Part shown: one piece after another, positions 1 through 11,110 of the stretch
Position numbering within the stretch: the stretch's first letter is position 1
How the letters are laid out: every line of letters starts with the position of its first letter
Source: Arthrobacter ramosus
Lineage (GTDB): Bacteria; Actinomycetota; Actinomycetes; Actinomycetales; Micrococcaceae
Reading direction: 5' to 3'
DNA length: 64,000 nt
Assembly (NCBI RefSeq): GCF_039535095.1
Contig: NZ_BAAAWN010000001.1
Span: forward strand, 3,534,001 to 3,598,000
The notes under the pieces: generated by a model
What the model was told of the DNA's origin: nothing
Databases searched by the model: none
What the model saw: the letters and a program-made list of their open reading frames with translations, nothing else
Program-made: the position numbers and the translations under genes

Positions 1-30
1 TTTGCCGTCACAACAGGCCTCGGGAACTAG
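1..30 (+). CDS. possible C-terminal tail of an upstream gene (cut by window edge)
   Basis: An open frame from base 1 ends at TAG 28-30, three bases before the GTG of the next gene. Only nine residues (FAVTTGLGN) are visible, so no function can be assigned. The tight spacing suggests it is the end of a gene co-transcribed with the FemX-like gene. Confidence 0.3.
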   Translation, partial: FAVTTGLGN

Positions 31-33
31 ACG

Positions 34-969
34 GTGGAGTACTTCCTGCAGACGCCCGCATGGGCGTCCTTCCAGCGATCCCTCGGCCGTACCGTGCACG
101 AGGAGTCCGGCCCGGGGTGGCGTTTCCTCGCTGTGGAGGAAAGGAACCCTGGCGGCAAGGTCATCTACACGCCTTACGGACCCGTGGCCGACTCATTGGA
201 GGCCTTTGACGAAGCCGTAGCCGCACTTGTGGCGATAGCGCGCCGCAGCCGGGCGGTGTTTGTCCGGATGGAACCCGTCACCGCCGGGTTCGAAGCCGCC
301 GACGCCGGTGCGGTACTGCGGGAACGAGGCCTGCAGCCGGCGCCGTCCAACCAGCAGCCGGAATTGAGCTGGATCGTGGATCTGGACGGCGACTTCAATG
401 ACGTCCTCGCGGGCATGAAACCCACAAACCGGAACCTGTACCGCAACATCCACAAGAAGGGTGTCACCTTCCGGTCCTCGCAGGATCCTGAAGACATCTC
501 GGTCCTTCTCGACTTCCTGCACATGACCGCGGCACGCAACGGCTTCAAGCCGCAGAGCGACGACTACCTGACCTCAGTGGCGCGCTCCCTCATGCCAGCC
601 GGTGCCGGCACCCTGTTCATCGCCGAACTCGAGGGCGAGCCGATTGCTGCCGCCTTGGCGTACGACTCCGCCGACACGCGTACCTACGCCCACGCGGCAC
701 TCGATGACACGCACCGCAAGCTCAGCGCGGGCATTCCGTTGCTCGTAACGCTCATGGCGGATGCCAAGGACAAGGGACTCAAGCACGTGGACCTGTGGGG
801 CGTGGCCCCGGAGGACGAGCCCGACCACAAGTGGGCCGGATTCACCGCCTTCAAGAAGTCCTTCGGGGGCCGGGAAATCGCCTACCCGGGCACATGGGAC
901 CTTCCCGTCAACAAGCTCCGCTACGGCGCCTACCAAGTGGCCCGGAAGCTGCGCGAAAAGCTGCGCTGA
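34..969 (+). CDS. FemX/FemAB-like peptidoglycan bridge aminoacyltransferase
   Basis: This 311-residue protein resembles the FemABX family, which moves amino acids from aminoacyl-tRNA onto the peptide stem of lipid II to build peptidoglycan cross-bridges in the cytoplasm. Visible features are the N-terminal MEYFLQTPAWASFQ segment typical of the family, a central MKPTNRNLYRNIHKKGV basic stretch near residue 130, and the C-terminal WGVAPEDEPDHKWAGF...FKKSFGG signature near residues 250-280, matching the repeated GNAT-like folds of Fem proteins. The GTG start three bases after an upstream TAG is the first in-frame start. The length is slightly below the 340-400 residues usual for Fem proteins. 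The amino acid transferred cannot be read from the sequence. A large palindrome follows its stop and could end transcription. Confidence 0.8.
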   Translation: MEYFLQTPAWASFQRSLGRTVHEESGPGWRFLAVEERNPGGKVIYTPYGPVADSLEAFDEAVAALVAIARRSRAVFVRMEPVTAGFEAADAGAVLRERGLQPAPSNQQPELSWIVDLDGDFNDVLAGMKPTNRNLYRNIHKKGVTFRSSQDPEDISVLLDFLHMTAARNGFKPQSDDYLTSVARSLMPAGAGTLFIAELEGEPIAAALAYDSADTRTYAHAALDDTHRKLSAGIPLLVTLMADAKDKGLKHVDLWGVAPEDEPDHKWAGFTAFKKSFGGREIAYPGTWDLPVNKLRYGAYQVARKLREKLR

Positions 970-985
970 CGCTTCTCCTTCTCCG

Positions 986-1046
986 CGCGAACTGGCAGCA
1001 GATGCCCTCAAAATCCGACTTTGCGGGCACCTGCTGCCAACTCGCG
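986..1046. repeat. palindromic intergenic element, copy 1 (bidirectional terminator-like)
   Basis: Arms of about 21 bases (gcgaactggcagcagatgcc on the left) pair with three mismatches around a ~16-base loop. The stop codon of the minus-strand gene (1008-1010) lies in the loop. A near-identical element lies at 2027-2087, so this is a repeated element and not only a local terminator. It separates two convergent genes. Confidence 0.75.
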
Positions 1047-1967
1047 GCCAGCCCACAGCGCCCGGCGGACTTTTTCCACCACTTCCGGCCGGGGCCCGAG
1101 CAAATCCTCATGGTGGACCCGGACTTCGTGCCACCCCAGCCGTTCCGTTAACGCTTGGCGCCTGATGTCTCTCTGGTACTGCTCAGCTTCCCCATGATGC
1201 CGCCCGTCGTATTGGAGGGCGATCCGCTCCTTGAGGTAAGCGGCATCGGGCCACACAGCAGGGGCACCCCACTCGTTGAAGATGACGTGGTTCAGCGTGG
1301 GTTCAGGCAACCCTGCATGCAGCAATATGAGGCGCATCTGCGTTTCCTGCGGCGAATCCGCGCCGACTCGAACCAGATCCAGGGCCAGCCTGGCCTTACG
1401 TACGCCACGCATTCCCGGGTGGGCTGCGACCATCGCCTTCAAATCCTCAATGGTTGCCAAAGCCTCGCGCGGCCTTGGATGGTTTTCGCTGTGCTCGACA
1501 ACGATCGAGTCGCCCGCCGCGACAATGTCGTCGATACTCATAACTTGGGCCAAGTCCAGCCACGTCCGGGCAGGCGAGGTGAGCCGGACGCCGTCGAGCA
1601 CTATCACTTCACCCGGTTTGAACGTGAGTTGGTGCCCAACAACATTCCGCCTCCGCGGTTTCCACCTCTCGCCCGGGCGGGCCAGATGGATCCGCCAATC
1701 CTCTTCAAGCGCTTTGGACAAACTGATGCGATGGATTCGTGCGGCGGACCCGTGGCTCAGGCAACATTCGGGGTCGAGCTCGATGTAACCCCGCAAGTGT
1801 TCCGCGACGGTTCCCGTGCTGTGCAACGGCAGGCGCAGTCCCCGCGACAACGTGACAATGCCGTCGCGGCGCAGTTGCTTCTGGCTCAATCCAAGGGTCT
1901 CAGCGGCCGACGCCGGAAAGGAACCGTTTGGAAGCTGCGGGGGCATCGGAGTCCGGGACATGCTCAA
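1008..1967 (-). CDS. DUF559/Vsr-like endonuclease-fold protein with AbiEi-like N-terminus
   Basis: This 319-residue protein is of a kind common in actinobacteria. The N-terminal half (SAAETLGLSQKQLRRDG...LSRGLRLP) looks like the winged-helix region of AbiEi-type antitoxin-like proteins. The C-terminal half ends in a DUF559-type PD-(D/E)XK core: IALQYDGRHHGEAEQYQRD then LGWHEVRVHHEDLL, as in Vsr-like nucleases. Activity and target are unknown, and no AbiEii-like partner is adjacent, so it is probably not a working abortive-infection pair. Palindromic repeats of one family lie on both sides. The gene runs the same way as glpX but is separated from it by the copy 2 palindrome. Confidence 0.65.
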   Translation of the reverse strand: MSMSRTPMPPQLPNGSFPASAAETLGLSQKQLRRDGIVTLSRGLRLPLHSTGTVAEHLRGYIELDPECCLSHGSAARIHRISLSKALEEDWRIHLARPGERWKPRRRNVVGHQLTFKPGEVIVLDGVRLTSPARTWLDLAQVMSIDDIVAAGDSIVVEHSENHPRPREALATIEDLKAMVAAHPGMRGVRKARLALDLVRVGADSPQETQMRLILLHAGLPEPTLNHVIFNEWGAPAVWPDAAYLKERIALQYDGRHHGEAEQYQRDIRRQALTERLGWHEVRVHHEDLLGPRPEVVEKVRRALWAGRELAAGARKVGF

Positions 1968-2026
1968 TTCTTGCCCGGCTTCGGTCCCTAAATTGAGTTA
2001 TCCACAGGACGGATTCCACTGCTTAA

Positions 2027-2087
2027 CGCGAACTGGCAGCAAATGCCTCCAAATCTGGATTCAGAGGGCATTTGCTGCCAGTTCGCG
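2027..2087. repeat. palindromic intergenic element, copy 2 (perfect 21-bp arms)
   Basis: Arms 2027-2047 and 2067-2087 are perfectly complementary over 21 bases with a 19-base loop. It belongs to the same family as the element at 986-1046, sharing gcgaactggcagca and part of the loop. It begins 14 bases beyond the 3' end of glpX and is well placed to end that transcript. Confidence 0.8.
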
Positions 2088-2101
2088 CGGGAGGGTGGGT
2101 C

Positions 2102-3136
2102 CTACTTGCGGGCGTAGCCCTCCCACTTGCTGGCCTGGTGCTCGCCATCGACAAAGCGGATGGTGCCGGACTTGGAGCGCATCACGATGGACTGGGTCAG
2201 GACCTTGTCCTTGGAGTAACGCACACCCTTGAGGAGGTCGCCGTCGGTGATGCCGGTGGCTGCGAAGTAGCAGTTATCGCTCGTGACGAGGTCGTTCGTC
2301 GAGAGGACGCGCTCGAGGTCGTGTCCGGCGTCGATGGCCTTCTGCTTCTCGTCGTCGCTCGTGGGCCACAGGCGGCCCTGGATGACACCGCCGAGGGACT
2401 TGATGGCACACGCGGCAACGATGCCTTCCGGGGTACCGCCGATGCCCATCAGGGCGTCGACGCCGGTGCCGGAACGTGCGGCGGCGATGGCGCCTGCAAC
2501 GTCGCCGTCCATGATGAACTTGGTGCGGGCACCGGCTTCGCGGATTTCCTCCACCAGCGGGCGGTGGCGGTCGCGGTCGAGGATCATGACGTTGAGCTGG
2601 TTGACCTTGACGCCCTTGGCCTTGGCGATCAGGTGCAGGTTCTGCTTCACCGGCAGGCGCAGGTCCACCATGTCGGCGGCTTCGGGGCCCGTGACGAGCT
2701 TCTCCATGTAGAACACGGCTGAGGGATCGAACATGGTGCCGCGTTCGGCAACTGCCAGCACGGCGAGGGCGTTGTTGATGCCCAGGGCGGTCAGGCGGGT
2801 TCCATCGATGGGGTCGACGGCGACGTCGCACTCGGGTCCGGTGCCGTCACCGACGTGCTCGCCATTGAAGAGCATGGGGGCTTCGTCCTTCTCACCCTCG
2901 CCAATGACAACGACGCCGTTGAAATGGACGGTGTGGAGGAAGGAGCGCATGGCGTCAACGGCGGCGCCATCTGCCTTGTTCTTGTCGCCGAATCCAACCC
3001 AGTGACCGCCGGCAATGGCGGCAGCTTCGGTAACCCGGACAAGTTCGAGGGCCAGGTTGCGGTCCGGCTCATCGGTCCCGACGGCGAGCGCCGGCGAAAT
3101 CGTGGAATACTTCTGGGACATTGGCGCTGGAGACAC
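2102..3136 (-). CDS. glpX: class II fructose-1,6-bisphosphatase GlpX
   Basis: GlpX hydrolyses fructose 1,6-bisphosphate to fructose 6-phosphate, the committed step of gluconeogenesis, in the cytosol. The 344-residue protein has the expected length and carries the family metal-site motifs GEGEKDEAPMLFNGE (about residues 79-93) and DPIDGTRLTALG (about 107-118), plus GIGGTPEGIVAACAIK. It is divergent from the DUF4245 gene with fumC nearby, the same group (fum, glpX, DUF4245) as Rv1098c-Rv1100 in M. tuberculosis, where GlpX is the gluconeogenic FBPase. A 21-bp-stem palindrome lies just past its stop. Its promoter must lie in 3137-3325, where no clear operator was recognised. Confidence 0.96.
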   Translation of the reverse strand: MSPAPMSQKYSTISPALAVGTDEPDRNLALELVRVTEAAAIAGGHWVGFGDKNKADGAAVDAMRSFLHTVHFNGVVVIGEGEKDEAPMLFNGEHVGDGTGPECDVAVDPIDGTRLTALGINNALAVLAVAERGTMFDPSAVFYMEKLVTGPEAADMVDLRLPVKQNLHLIAKAKGVKVNQLNVMILDRDRHRPLVEEIREAGARTKFIMDGDVAGAIAAARSGTGVDALMGIGGTPEGIVAACAIKSLGGVIQGRLWPTSDDEKQKAIDAGHDLERVLSTNDLVTSDNCYFAATGITDGDLLKGVRYSKDKVLTQSIVMRSKSGTIRFVDGEHQASKWEGYARK

Positions 3137-3325
3137 GTGAACCTCTTCTTCGATGACGCGATTCGTGGGACCAGGAATGGCTGCGCTTGGCGGCCTGAAT
3201 GATTCCTCTACAAGAGATCATAGTCGCGGCGGGGCGGCACGGTCATGGGATGACCAACACCCGGAACGCCCCTTGCGCGGACCGGCCGATGTGTATTAGC
3301 CGCTTGGATAGGAGACTATTGAAGC

Positions 3326-4045
3326 GTGAGTGAAACGCAAGACAAAGCAATTGCCGCCGCCCCCTCCGGCAACGGAGGCACCGGCGCAGCCGGCACCGAC
3401 GACGCCGGTCAGCCTGCCGTCAAGCCCGTTATCGCGGCGAAAGCAGCCAAAAGGGCCAACGCATCGGTCATTGGCATGCTCATCGCGTTGCTCCTCTGCG
3501 TGTTGGCGTTCCTGCCGATCGTGCTCATGAATCCGGCGCCGAAGAGCAACGGTTACAAGCCCAACGTCGATGTGGCCGCAACCGCAGCCAACGCGAAAGA
3601 TGTGGCGGGTTTCACACCTGTGGCGCCGGATACCGGCGACACATTTAGTCCCAACTACGCTCGCTGGGTATCCGGGACCGGCGATGGCGTACCCACATGG
3701 GAAGTCGGATACGTCACCCCCAAGCAGGCGTTCATCGGAATTGTCCAGACCCGCAAGGCCAATCCAACCTGGATTTTCCAGCAGGCCGGCAGCGCTCCGG
3801 TGACAGGCACACGCAGCGCCGGCGGCCACGACTGGGAACTCCATGACACGGCCAAGGGCAACCGCAGCATGGTCCTGAACTACCGCGGCACCACGATCAT
3901 CCTGAGCGGCAGCGCAGGACTGGACGAATTCTCCACATTGGCCGCAGCCGTGGTGAAAGCAGCAGACGCAGCTCCTGTCGCTTCAGCGGACGCGAGCACG
4001 AAGCCGGGCGACACAGTTTCGCAGCCTGCCACCGCAAAGCCGTAA
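3326..4045 (+). CDS. DUF4245 membrane-anchored protein
   Basis: This 239-residue protein has an Ala/Gly-rich cytoplasmic N-terminus of about 45 residues. One membrane helix follows at about residues 49-71 (VIGMLIALLLCVLAFLPIVLM), then an extracytoplasmic domain with the DUF4245 pattern (FTPVAPDTGDTFSPNYARWV, later GTTIILSGSAGLDEF). The C-terminus is an Ala/Thr/Pro tail. The function of DUF4245 is unknown. Divergence from glpX is conserved in actinobacteria, and carbonic anhydrase starts nine bases after its stop, suggesting an operon. The GTG start at 3326 is the first start giving a complete domain. Confidence 0.88.
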   Translation: MSETQDKAIAAAPSGNGGTGAAGTDDAGQPAVKPVIAAKAAKRANASVIGMLIALLLCVLAFLPIVLMNPAPKSNGYKPNVDVAATAANAKDVAGFTPVAPDTGDTFSPNYARWVSGTGDGVPTWEVGYVTPKQAFIGIVQTRKANPTWIFQQAGSAPVTGTRSAGGHDWELHDTAKGNRSMVLNYRGTTIILSGSAGLDEFSTLAAAVVKAADAAPVASADASTKPGDTVSQPATAKP

Positions 4046-4054
4046 AGTAGCGCC

Positions 4055-4669
4055 GTGGCTACCTATCTGACTCCTGCCCTTGCCTGGCGCCGTCTGCGCG
4101 AAGGAAACGAACGCTTTGTCGCCGGGGAATCGTTGCACCCCAACCAGGACGCTTCCCGCAGGCATTCCTTGGTCGAGGACCAGCATCCATTCGCAGTGAT
4201 CTTCGGTTGCTCGGATTCCCGCCTGGCTGCTGAGATCATCTTCGACCTCGGCCTGGGCGATGCCTTCGTGGTCCGCACGGCCGGACAAGTGATCGACGAC
4301 GCCGTCCTTGGTTCGCTGGAATACAGCATCTCCCAGCTGCATGTTCCGCTCATCGTGATCCTTGGCCACGACAGCTGCGGCGCTGTGACCGCGACCAAGA
4401 GTGCCGTCGAGACCGGTGACATGCCCGCAGGTTTCATCCGTTCCCTCGTGGAGCGCATCACGCCTTCCGTCCTCACCGCACTGCGCAATGAGCAGACGGA
4501 CGTCAACGAGATGGTGGTGGAGCACGTCAAGCAGACAGCCCGCCGCCTGGCCGACAGTTCCCGTGTGATTTCCGACGCGATCGACGACGGCCGGGCCGCC
4601 GTCGTCGGGCTTTCCTACAAACTGGACGAAGGCCGCGCGGCGCTGGTTTCCGGGATCGGCAAGCTCTAA
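4055..4669 (+). CDS. beta-class carbonic anhydrase
   Basis: The enzyme reversibly hydrates CO2 to bicarbonate with a zinc ion in the cytosol. Its 204 residues contain the beta-class zinc and dyad motifs: FGCSDSR (zinc Cys with the Asp/Arg dyad, about residue 51) and ILGHDSCGAVTA (zinc His and Cys, about residues 107-112). The RTAGQVIDD segment between them is also typical. The start is GTG, nine bases after the DUF4245 stop, so co-transcription is likely. A GC-rich hairpin follows. Confidence 0.93.
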   Translation: MATYLTPALAWRRLREGNERFVAGESLHPNQDASRRHSLVEDQHPFAVIFGCSDSRLAAEIIFDLGLGDAFVVRTAGQVIDDAVLGSLEYSISQLHVPLIVILGHDSCGAVTATKSAVETGDMPAGFIRSLVERITPSVLTALRNEQTDVNEMVVEHVKQTARRLADSSRVISDAIDDGRAAVVGLSYKLDEGRAALVSGIGKL

Positions 4670-4681
4670 GCGGGATGCCGG

Positions 4682-4701
4682 GCCGCCCCCGAAGGGGCGG
4701 C
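4682..4701 (+). terminator. hairpin after carbonic anhydrase
   Basis: GCCGCCCC, loop CGAA, GGGGCGGC form a perfect 8-bp GC stem 13 bases after the stop. There is no clear T-tract, so intrinsic termination is inferred from position and stability. Confidence 0.5.
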
Positions 4702-4767
4702 AAGCAACGGCCGTAGCTTTGGCCCGCCAGTTTTCGGTCAAGCGGCTGCTCGCCATAAGCTAGCCCC

Positions 4768-6204
4768 ATGACTTCCACTCAAGAATCCAACACGGCCGAG
4801 TTCCGTATTGAACATGACACGATGGGCGAAGTTCGCGTTCCTGTGAACGCCCTATACCGCGCCCAGACGCAGCGCGCCGTCGAGAACTTCCCGATCTCCG
4901 GCAAGACGCTTGAGCGCGCACACATCGAGGCCCTGGCCCGCGTCAAGAAGGCCGCGGCCCTGGCGAACGCTGAACTGGGAGTGCTCGACGGCGAGCTCGC
5001 CGAGGCGATTTCCAACGCTGCCGATGAGGTTGCCGCCGGAAAGTACGACGGCGATTTCCCCATCGACGTCTTCCAGACCGGTTCGGGTACCTCGTCCAAC
5101 ATGAACACCAACGAGGTCATCGCTGAGCTGGCGACGCGTGCCCTCGCGGCCTCCGGGAGCGACAAAGTTGTCCACCCGAACGACCACGTCAACGCTTCGC
5201 AGTCCTCCAACGATGTCTTCCCGACGTCGGTCCACGTCGCCGCGACGTCGGCGCTGATCAACGACCTGATCCCGGCGCTCGAGTACCTGGCTGCTTCCTT
5301 GGACCGCAAGGCCGTGGAGTTCAAGGACGTCGTCAAGTCCGGCCGAACCCACCTCATGGACGCCACTCCGGTGACCTTGGGCCAGGAGTTCGGCGGCTAC
5401 GCCGCCCAGGTCCGTTACGGCGTCGAGCGCATCAACGCAGCCCTCCCCCGCGTCGCCGAGGTCCCCCTGGGCGGAACCGCGGTCGGCACCGGCATCAACA
5501 CCCCGGAAGGCTTCCCGGAGCGCGTCATCGAGCTCCTCGCGGCCGACACCGGCCTGCCGCTGACCGAGGCACGCGACCACTTCGAGGCGCAGGCCAACCG
5601 CGACGGCCTCATCGAGGGCTCCAGCCAGCTGCGCAACATCGCCATCTCCTTCATGAAGATCAACAACGATCTCCGCTGGATGGGCTCCGGCCCCAACACG
5701 GGACTCGGCGAAATCTCCATCCCGGACCTCCAGCCGGGCTCGTCGATCATGCCGGGCAAGGTCAACCCGGTCATCTGCGAAGCATCGATCATGGTCTGCG
5801 CCCAGGTCATCGGCAACGACACCGCCATCGCCTGGTCCGGTACCAACGGCGCCTTCGAGCTCAATGTCGGCATCCCCGTCATGGCTGCCAACCTGCTCGA
5901 ATCCATCCGGCTCCTGGCCAACACCAGCCGCGTCATGGCCGACAAGATGATCGACGGCATCACGGCCAACGTGGAGCGCGCACGCTTCCTGGCCGAGGCT
6001 TCCCCGTCCATCGTGACCCCGCTGAACAAGTTCATCGGTTACGAAGCAGCGGCAAAGATCGCCAAGAAGGCCGTTGCCGAGGGTTTGACCATCCGCGAAG
6101 CCGTGATCTCCCTTGGTTACCTCGAGCGCGGCGAACTGAGCGAAGAGCAGCTCGACAAGGCTCTCGACGTCACCACCATGACCCGCCCGGCCCACAAGGC
6201 CTAG
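4768..6204 (+). CDS. fumC: class II fumarate hydratase FumC
   Basis: FumC interconverts fumarate and malate in the TCA cycle as an oxygen-stable, iron-free homotetramer. The 478-residue protein carries the fumarase/aspartase superfamily signature [15 protein letters not shown] (about residues 327-341). It also has the substrate-site motifs [14 protein letters not shown] (about 102-115), [14 protein letters not shown] and [17 protein letters not shown]. Length and motif order are normal. It follows the carbonic anhydrase gene after a hairpin, and a very strong hairpin ends it. Its neighbourhood with glpX is conserved in actinobacteria. Confidence 0.97.
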   Translation: MTSTQESNTAEFRIEHDTMGEVRVPVNALYRAQTQRAVENFPISGKTLERAHIEALARVKKAAALANAELGVLDGELAEAISNAADEVAAGKYDGDFPIDVFQTGSGTSSNMNTNEVIAELATRALAASGSDKVVHPNDHVNASQSSNDVFPTSVHVAATSALINDLIPALEYLAASLDRKAVEFKDVVKSGRTHLMDATPVTLGQEFGGYAAQVRYGVERINAALPRVAEVPLGGTAVGTGINTPEGFPERVIELLAADTGLPLTEARDHFEAQANRDGLIEGSSQLRNIAISFMKINNDLRWMGSGPNTGLGEISIPDLQPGSSIMPGKVNPVICEASIMVCAQVIGNDTAIAWSGTNGAFELNVGIPVMAANLLESIRLLANTSRVMADKMIDGITANVERARFLAEASPSIVTPLNKFIGYEAAAKIAKKAVAEGLTIREAVISLGYLERGELSEEQLDKALDVTTMTRPAHKA

Positions 6205-6230
6205 CTTCCCGCCAGCCCGACTGGCCAGCC

Positions 6231-6276
6231 CGACGGCGGCCGGCACCTTCCCCGCGGAAGGTGCCGGCCGCCGTCG
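6231..6276 (+). terminator. strong terminator after fumC
   Basis: A perfect 21-bp stem (6231-6251 with 6256-6276) around a 4-base loop lies 27 bases past the fumC stop. It is followed by the T-rich tcgtttcc. Confidence 0.8.
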
Positions 6277-6299
6277 TCGTTTCCGCTCGAAGGAGTTTC

Positions 6300-6324
6300 T
6301 TGCACTTTCGATAGAAAAGTGCAA
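6300..6324. promoter_or_regulatory. probable TetR operator
   Basis: TTGCACTTT and AAAGTGCAA form a perfect 9-bp inverted repeat with a 7-base spacer, ending 11 bases before the GTG start of the tetR gene. Position and symmetry fit an autoregulatory TetR-family operator controlling the regulator-transporter pair. Confidence 0.7.
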
Positions 6325-6335
6325 AACTTTACTTT

Positions 6336-8725
<2,390 letters not shown>

Positions 8726-8730
8726 AGCCA

Positions 8731-8809
8731 GGACATGCCCGGCCTTGGCTCGGACCAGTGGACATATGCGGAATATGCCCACCGCCCGGATGCAAGGGCG
8801 GGCATGTCC
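8731..8809. repeat. imperfect palindromic element after the MFS gene
   Basis: GGACATGCCCG (8731-8741) and CGGGCATGTCC (8799-8809) form a perfect 11-bp inverted repeat. The 57 bases between hold further related half-sites (ggacatatgc, gaatatgccc). It could be a terminator or a REP-like element; only one copy is visible. Confidence 0.5.
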
Positions 8810-8857
8810 GCTGGGCCGAACGTCGGGCTTAGGGGCGTCTGGCTTAGGCTTGAACCC

Positions 8858-9058
8858 ATGAGTTCAGAGCCCGAAGAATCCGCGAACATCAGCCCGGCCG
8901 TTCGATGGGGATTAGGGGCAGTCCTTTTCGGCCTTCTGGCCGTTTCCATAGCGTCCGCCAAGGGCGAATGGTGGACCATCGTGGGTGCTATCGCCTGCGG
9001 TGCCGCCGCGTGCCTCTTCGCTGCCCGCGCGATCCTCGCGGCCCGTCAATCGCGCTGA
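8858..9058 (+). CDS. small two-helix membrane protein
   Basis: The ATG at 8858 gives a 66-residue protein with two hydrophobic segments, about residues 16-30 (WGLGAVLFGLLAVSIA) and 39-58 (WTIVGAIACGAAACLFAARA), and short polar ends. No family is recognised. Longer in-frame versions run through the palindromic element and are unlikely. Its 3' end overlaps the convergent Nudix gene by 13 bases. Confidence 0.6.
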   Translation: MSSEPEESANISPAVRWGLGAVLFGLLAVSIASAKGEWWTIVGAIACGAAACLFAARAILAARQSR

Positions 9059-9519
9059 TACGCGACGGCGGAGCCTGGCTCCAGGGCAAGCCGGATGGTT
9101 TCACGGTGGCCCGCACTGATCTCAGGCAACTCGTCGAGGGCAAACCAACCGACGGCGATTGACTCGTCGTCGTTGACGCGGGCCTCCCCCGAGACATAGC
9201 GGCATTTGAAGGCAATATCCAGGAAGTCGCAGACGTCTCCGTTGGGATAGGTGACCGGGCCGATCACGCCCACTGCCAGGATGCGCTCGGTTTCGGCCAC
9301 TACGGCAGTCTCCTCGAAGATCTCGCGGAGCAAACCGGGGGCCGGGTGCTCCCCCGGTTCAAGCATTCCGGTGATCAGGGTCCACCGGCCACTGTCAGCC
9401 CGTTGGCACAGCAGGACCCGGTTCTCGTCGTCCAAGACCACGCCCCGAACGCCGGGTAGCCACAGCGGGTCGTTGCCGATCTTTACGCGGATTTCCCGGA
9501 TGAATTCCGGGATCGCCAC
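9046..9519 (-). CDS. Nudix hydrolase
   Basis: This 157-residue cytosolic enzyme should hydrolyse a nucleoside diphosphate linked to another moiety. The Nudix box is visible at about residues 51-73 as GMLEPGE, seven residues, then REIFEETAV; the usual Gly after EET is Ala here. The LPGVRGVVLDDENRVLLCQR strand and the WFALDELPEI segment are typical of the fold. The substrate cannot be inferred. The gene is monocistronic and converges with the small membrane-protein gene. Confidence 0.9.
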   Translation of the reverse strand: MAIPEFIREIRVKIGNDPLWLPGVRGVVLDDENRVLLCQRADSGRWTLITGMLEPGEHPAPGLLREIFEETAVVAETERILAVGVIGPVTYPNGDVCDFLDIAFKCRYVSGEARVNDDESIAVGWFALDELPEISAGHRETIRLALEPGSAVAYQRD

Positions 9520-9677
9520 GGCCTAGCCCGCTTCCGTTGAAACAGTCATCACCAACAAGAGCACTGCCTCCGCTTCCGGCTCGGATCCGCTAGTAGGGCG
9601 AGTATCCCACCGGCGATGCCCGAATGACAGCGTGCAGGCAACGGTCCTCCCTTGCGGCGCTTTGGTCACGACTCTCC

Positions 9678-10259
9678 TCACGCGGGCAGGGCAAACATCG
9701 CCGCAGCGGCACCGGCCAGCATGAACGGCCCGAAGGGTATCGATGATTTCAAGGTTCCCCGCCGGGTCGCCAGGACTCCCAGGCTCCACAGGCCGCCGAA
9801 GAGGAACGCCGCAAACGTTCCGACGAAAACATGCGCCCAGCCCAGATAGCCAAGGTAAAGCCCGAGGACGCCGGCCAATTTGACGTCGCCGAAGCCCATC
9901 CCGGGCGGGTACACCAATCGCAGGATGAAATAGAACACCCACAGCACGGCTCCCCCGGCCACGATTCCCAAGGCGGGCACCCCGAGGAAGGAGGCACCGC
10001 CGTCGGGCGCGGACCCCGCCGCTCCGTTGCTGAGGTTCCCTGCCGCTCCGCCGCCCAGGGTGACAGCTACGGCCGCGCCGAGCAGCAACACACCGGCGAT
10101 GGCATAGGACGGGAACACGATCCGGTTGGGCAACAAGTGGTGACCGACGTCGATGACCGTGAGGCGCGCAGCCATAATCGCAAAGTACACACAAGCTGCG
10201 AGCAGCAGCCAGAAGGCCGGGACACTGGTCCCCCACAATTCGCCGAGTCGTCGGATCAC
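9678..10259 (-). CDS. A24-family prepilin peptidase-like protein (short form)
   Basis: This 193-residue polytopic membrane protein carries the two aspartate motifs of type IV prepilin peptidases: TVIDVGHHLLPNRIV (Asp about residue 37) and GMGFGDVKLAGVLG (the GxGD site, about residue 126). It lacks the N-terminal cytoplasmic methyltransferase domain of PilD-type enzymes, so it is the short peptidase-only form seen with Tad/Flp pili and in many actinobacteria. A Gly/Ala-rich loop lies at about residues 68-90. No pilus genes are visible nearby. Confidence 0.82.
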   Translation of the reverse strand: MIRRLGELWGTSVPAFWLLLAACVYFAIMAARLTVIDVGHHLLPNRIVFPSYAIAGVLLLGAAVAVTLGGGAAGNLSNGAAGSAPDGGASFLGVPALGIVAGGAVLWVFYFILRLVYPPGMGFGDVKLAGVLGLYLGYLGWAHVFVGTFAAFLFGGLWSLGVLATRRGTLKSSIPFGPFMLAGAAAAMFALPA

Positions 10260-10318
10260 CCTCGGATGCTATCGGTTTTCTCCAGGCTGCGCCGGTCACG
10301 CACCCTTAGACTGTGGAT

Positions 10319-11089
10319 ATGGGGCGCTACAGTGCAGAAATCCAAGGCAATTCCGACGCCGACATGTCCTCCACCTTCCGAAACCTCTGCCGTTCCTCCC
10401 CATGGAAATGGACCAGCCTTAGGTTCGAATACCTGGACCGGCCTGGCGACACCGGAGCCACAGTGCGCGCCTGGCTGCGCCGGCCGGGGGCGCTTCGGCT
10501 CGAAACCATCGACGGCGCGTTACTGCATAGCACTACGGGCATCAACGATTCCCGCGACGGGCTTTACCTTGGCTCCAAGCGCAAGTCCTGGCTGTTGCCG
10601 GCACACTTGGTGACCCCCGTTTACGACTCCGCTGGCTTGGTTCGCCGGCGTCCCGAGGCGGCCTACGGTGAACCGTCCTTCGGGAACGGTCGGCTCGCGG
10701 CAGCCCTCGATCCTGTCGAACTCGCCGGGAACGCGCCGGTGCCGATGGAGTTTCCCGAGTCCAACCGGGTGTCGTTCGGCTCTATTCGGGAAGTGGATCA
10801 CGAGGGGCGTCCGGCCCTCGAAACCATCGCGACCCCGGGATCCAGCTACGTGGCTTCTAATGCGGCAACGCCGCTCTGTTTCCACGGACGCACGCTTTTG
10901 CGCGTGGACTCGGGAACGGGCGTGTGCGTGTCCAGCCAATCGCTCGACGGCGATACCACCGGTCAGGGGCATTGGATGCGGATCCTGGGGGTGGACGAAT
11001 ACATGCTGGACGATCTGTTCCTCGCCGAATCGATGAACCTCACCGACGTCCGGAAGCACATCAGCTGGGACATCGGCCCCCGTTCGTAA
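10319..11089 (+). CDS. hypothetical protein, 256 residues
   Basis: I do not recognise a named family. The protein is soluble, with no signal peptide or membrane helix. It holds strand-rich segments such as LRFEYLDRPGDTGATVRAWL, ALRLETIDGALLHST and TLLRVDSGTGVCVSSQSLDG, suggesting a beta-rich fold. It ends in a short acidic and basic stretch. A GTG two codons upstream (10313) is an alternative start. It diverges from the A24 peptidase gene. A 32-bp-period repeat array begins about 20 bases after its stop. Confidence 0.65.
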   Translation: MGRYSAEIQGNSDADMSSTFRNLCRSSPWKWTSLRFEYLDRPGDTGATVRAWLRRPGALRLETIDGALLHSTTGINDSRDGLYLGSKRKSWLLPAHLVTPVYDSAGLVRRRPEAAYGEPSFGNGRLAAALDPVELAGNAPVPMEFPESNRVSFGSIREVDHEGRPALETIATPGSSYVASNAATPLCFHGRTLLRVDSGTGVCVSSQSLDGDTTGQGHWMRILGVDEYMLDDLFLAESMNLTDVRKHISWDIGPRS

Positions 11090-11110
11090 GGATCGTCCCC
11101 CGTTCGCCCA

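Noticed and set aside
1008..1967. AbiE abortive-infection system
   Set aside because: No AbiEii nucleotidyltransferase gene is adjacent; only a weak N-terminal resemblance exists.
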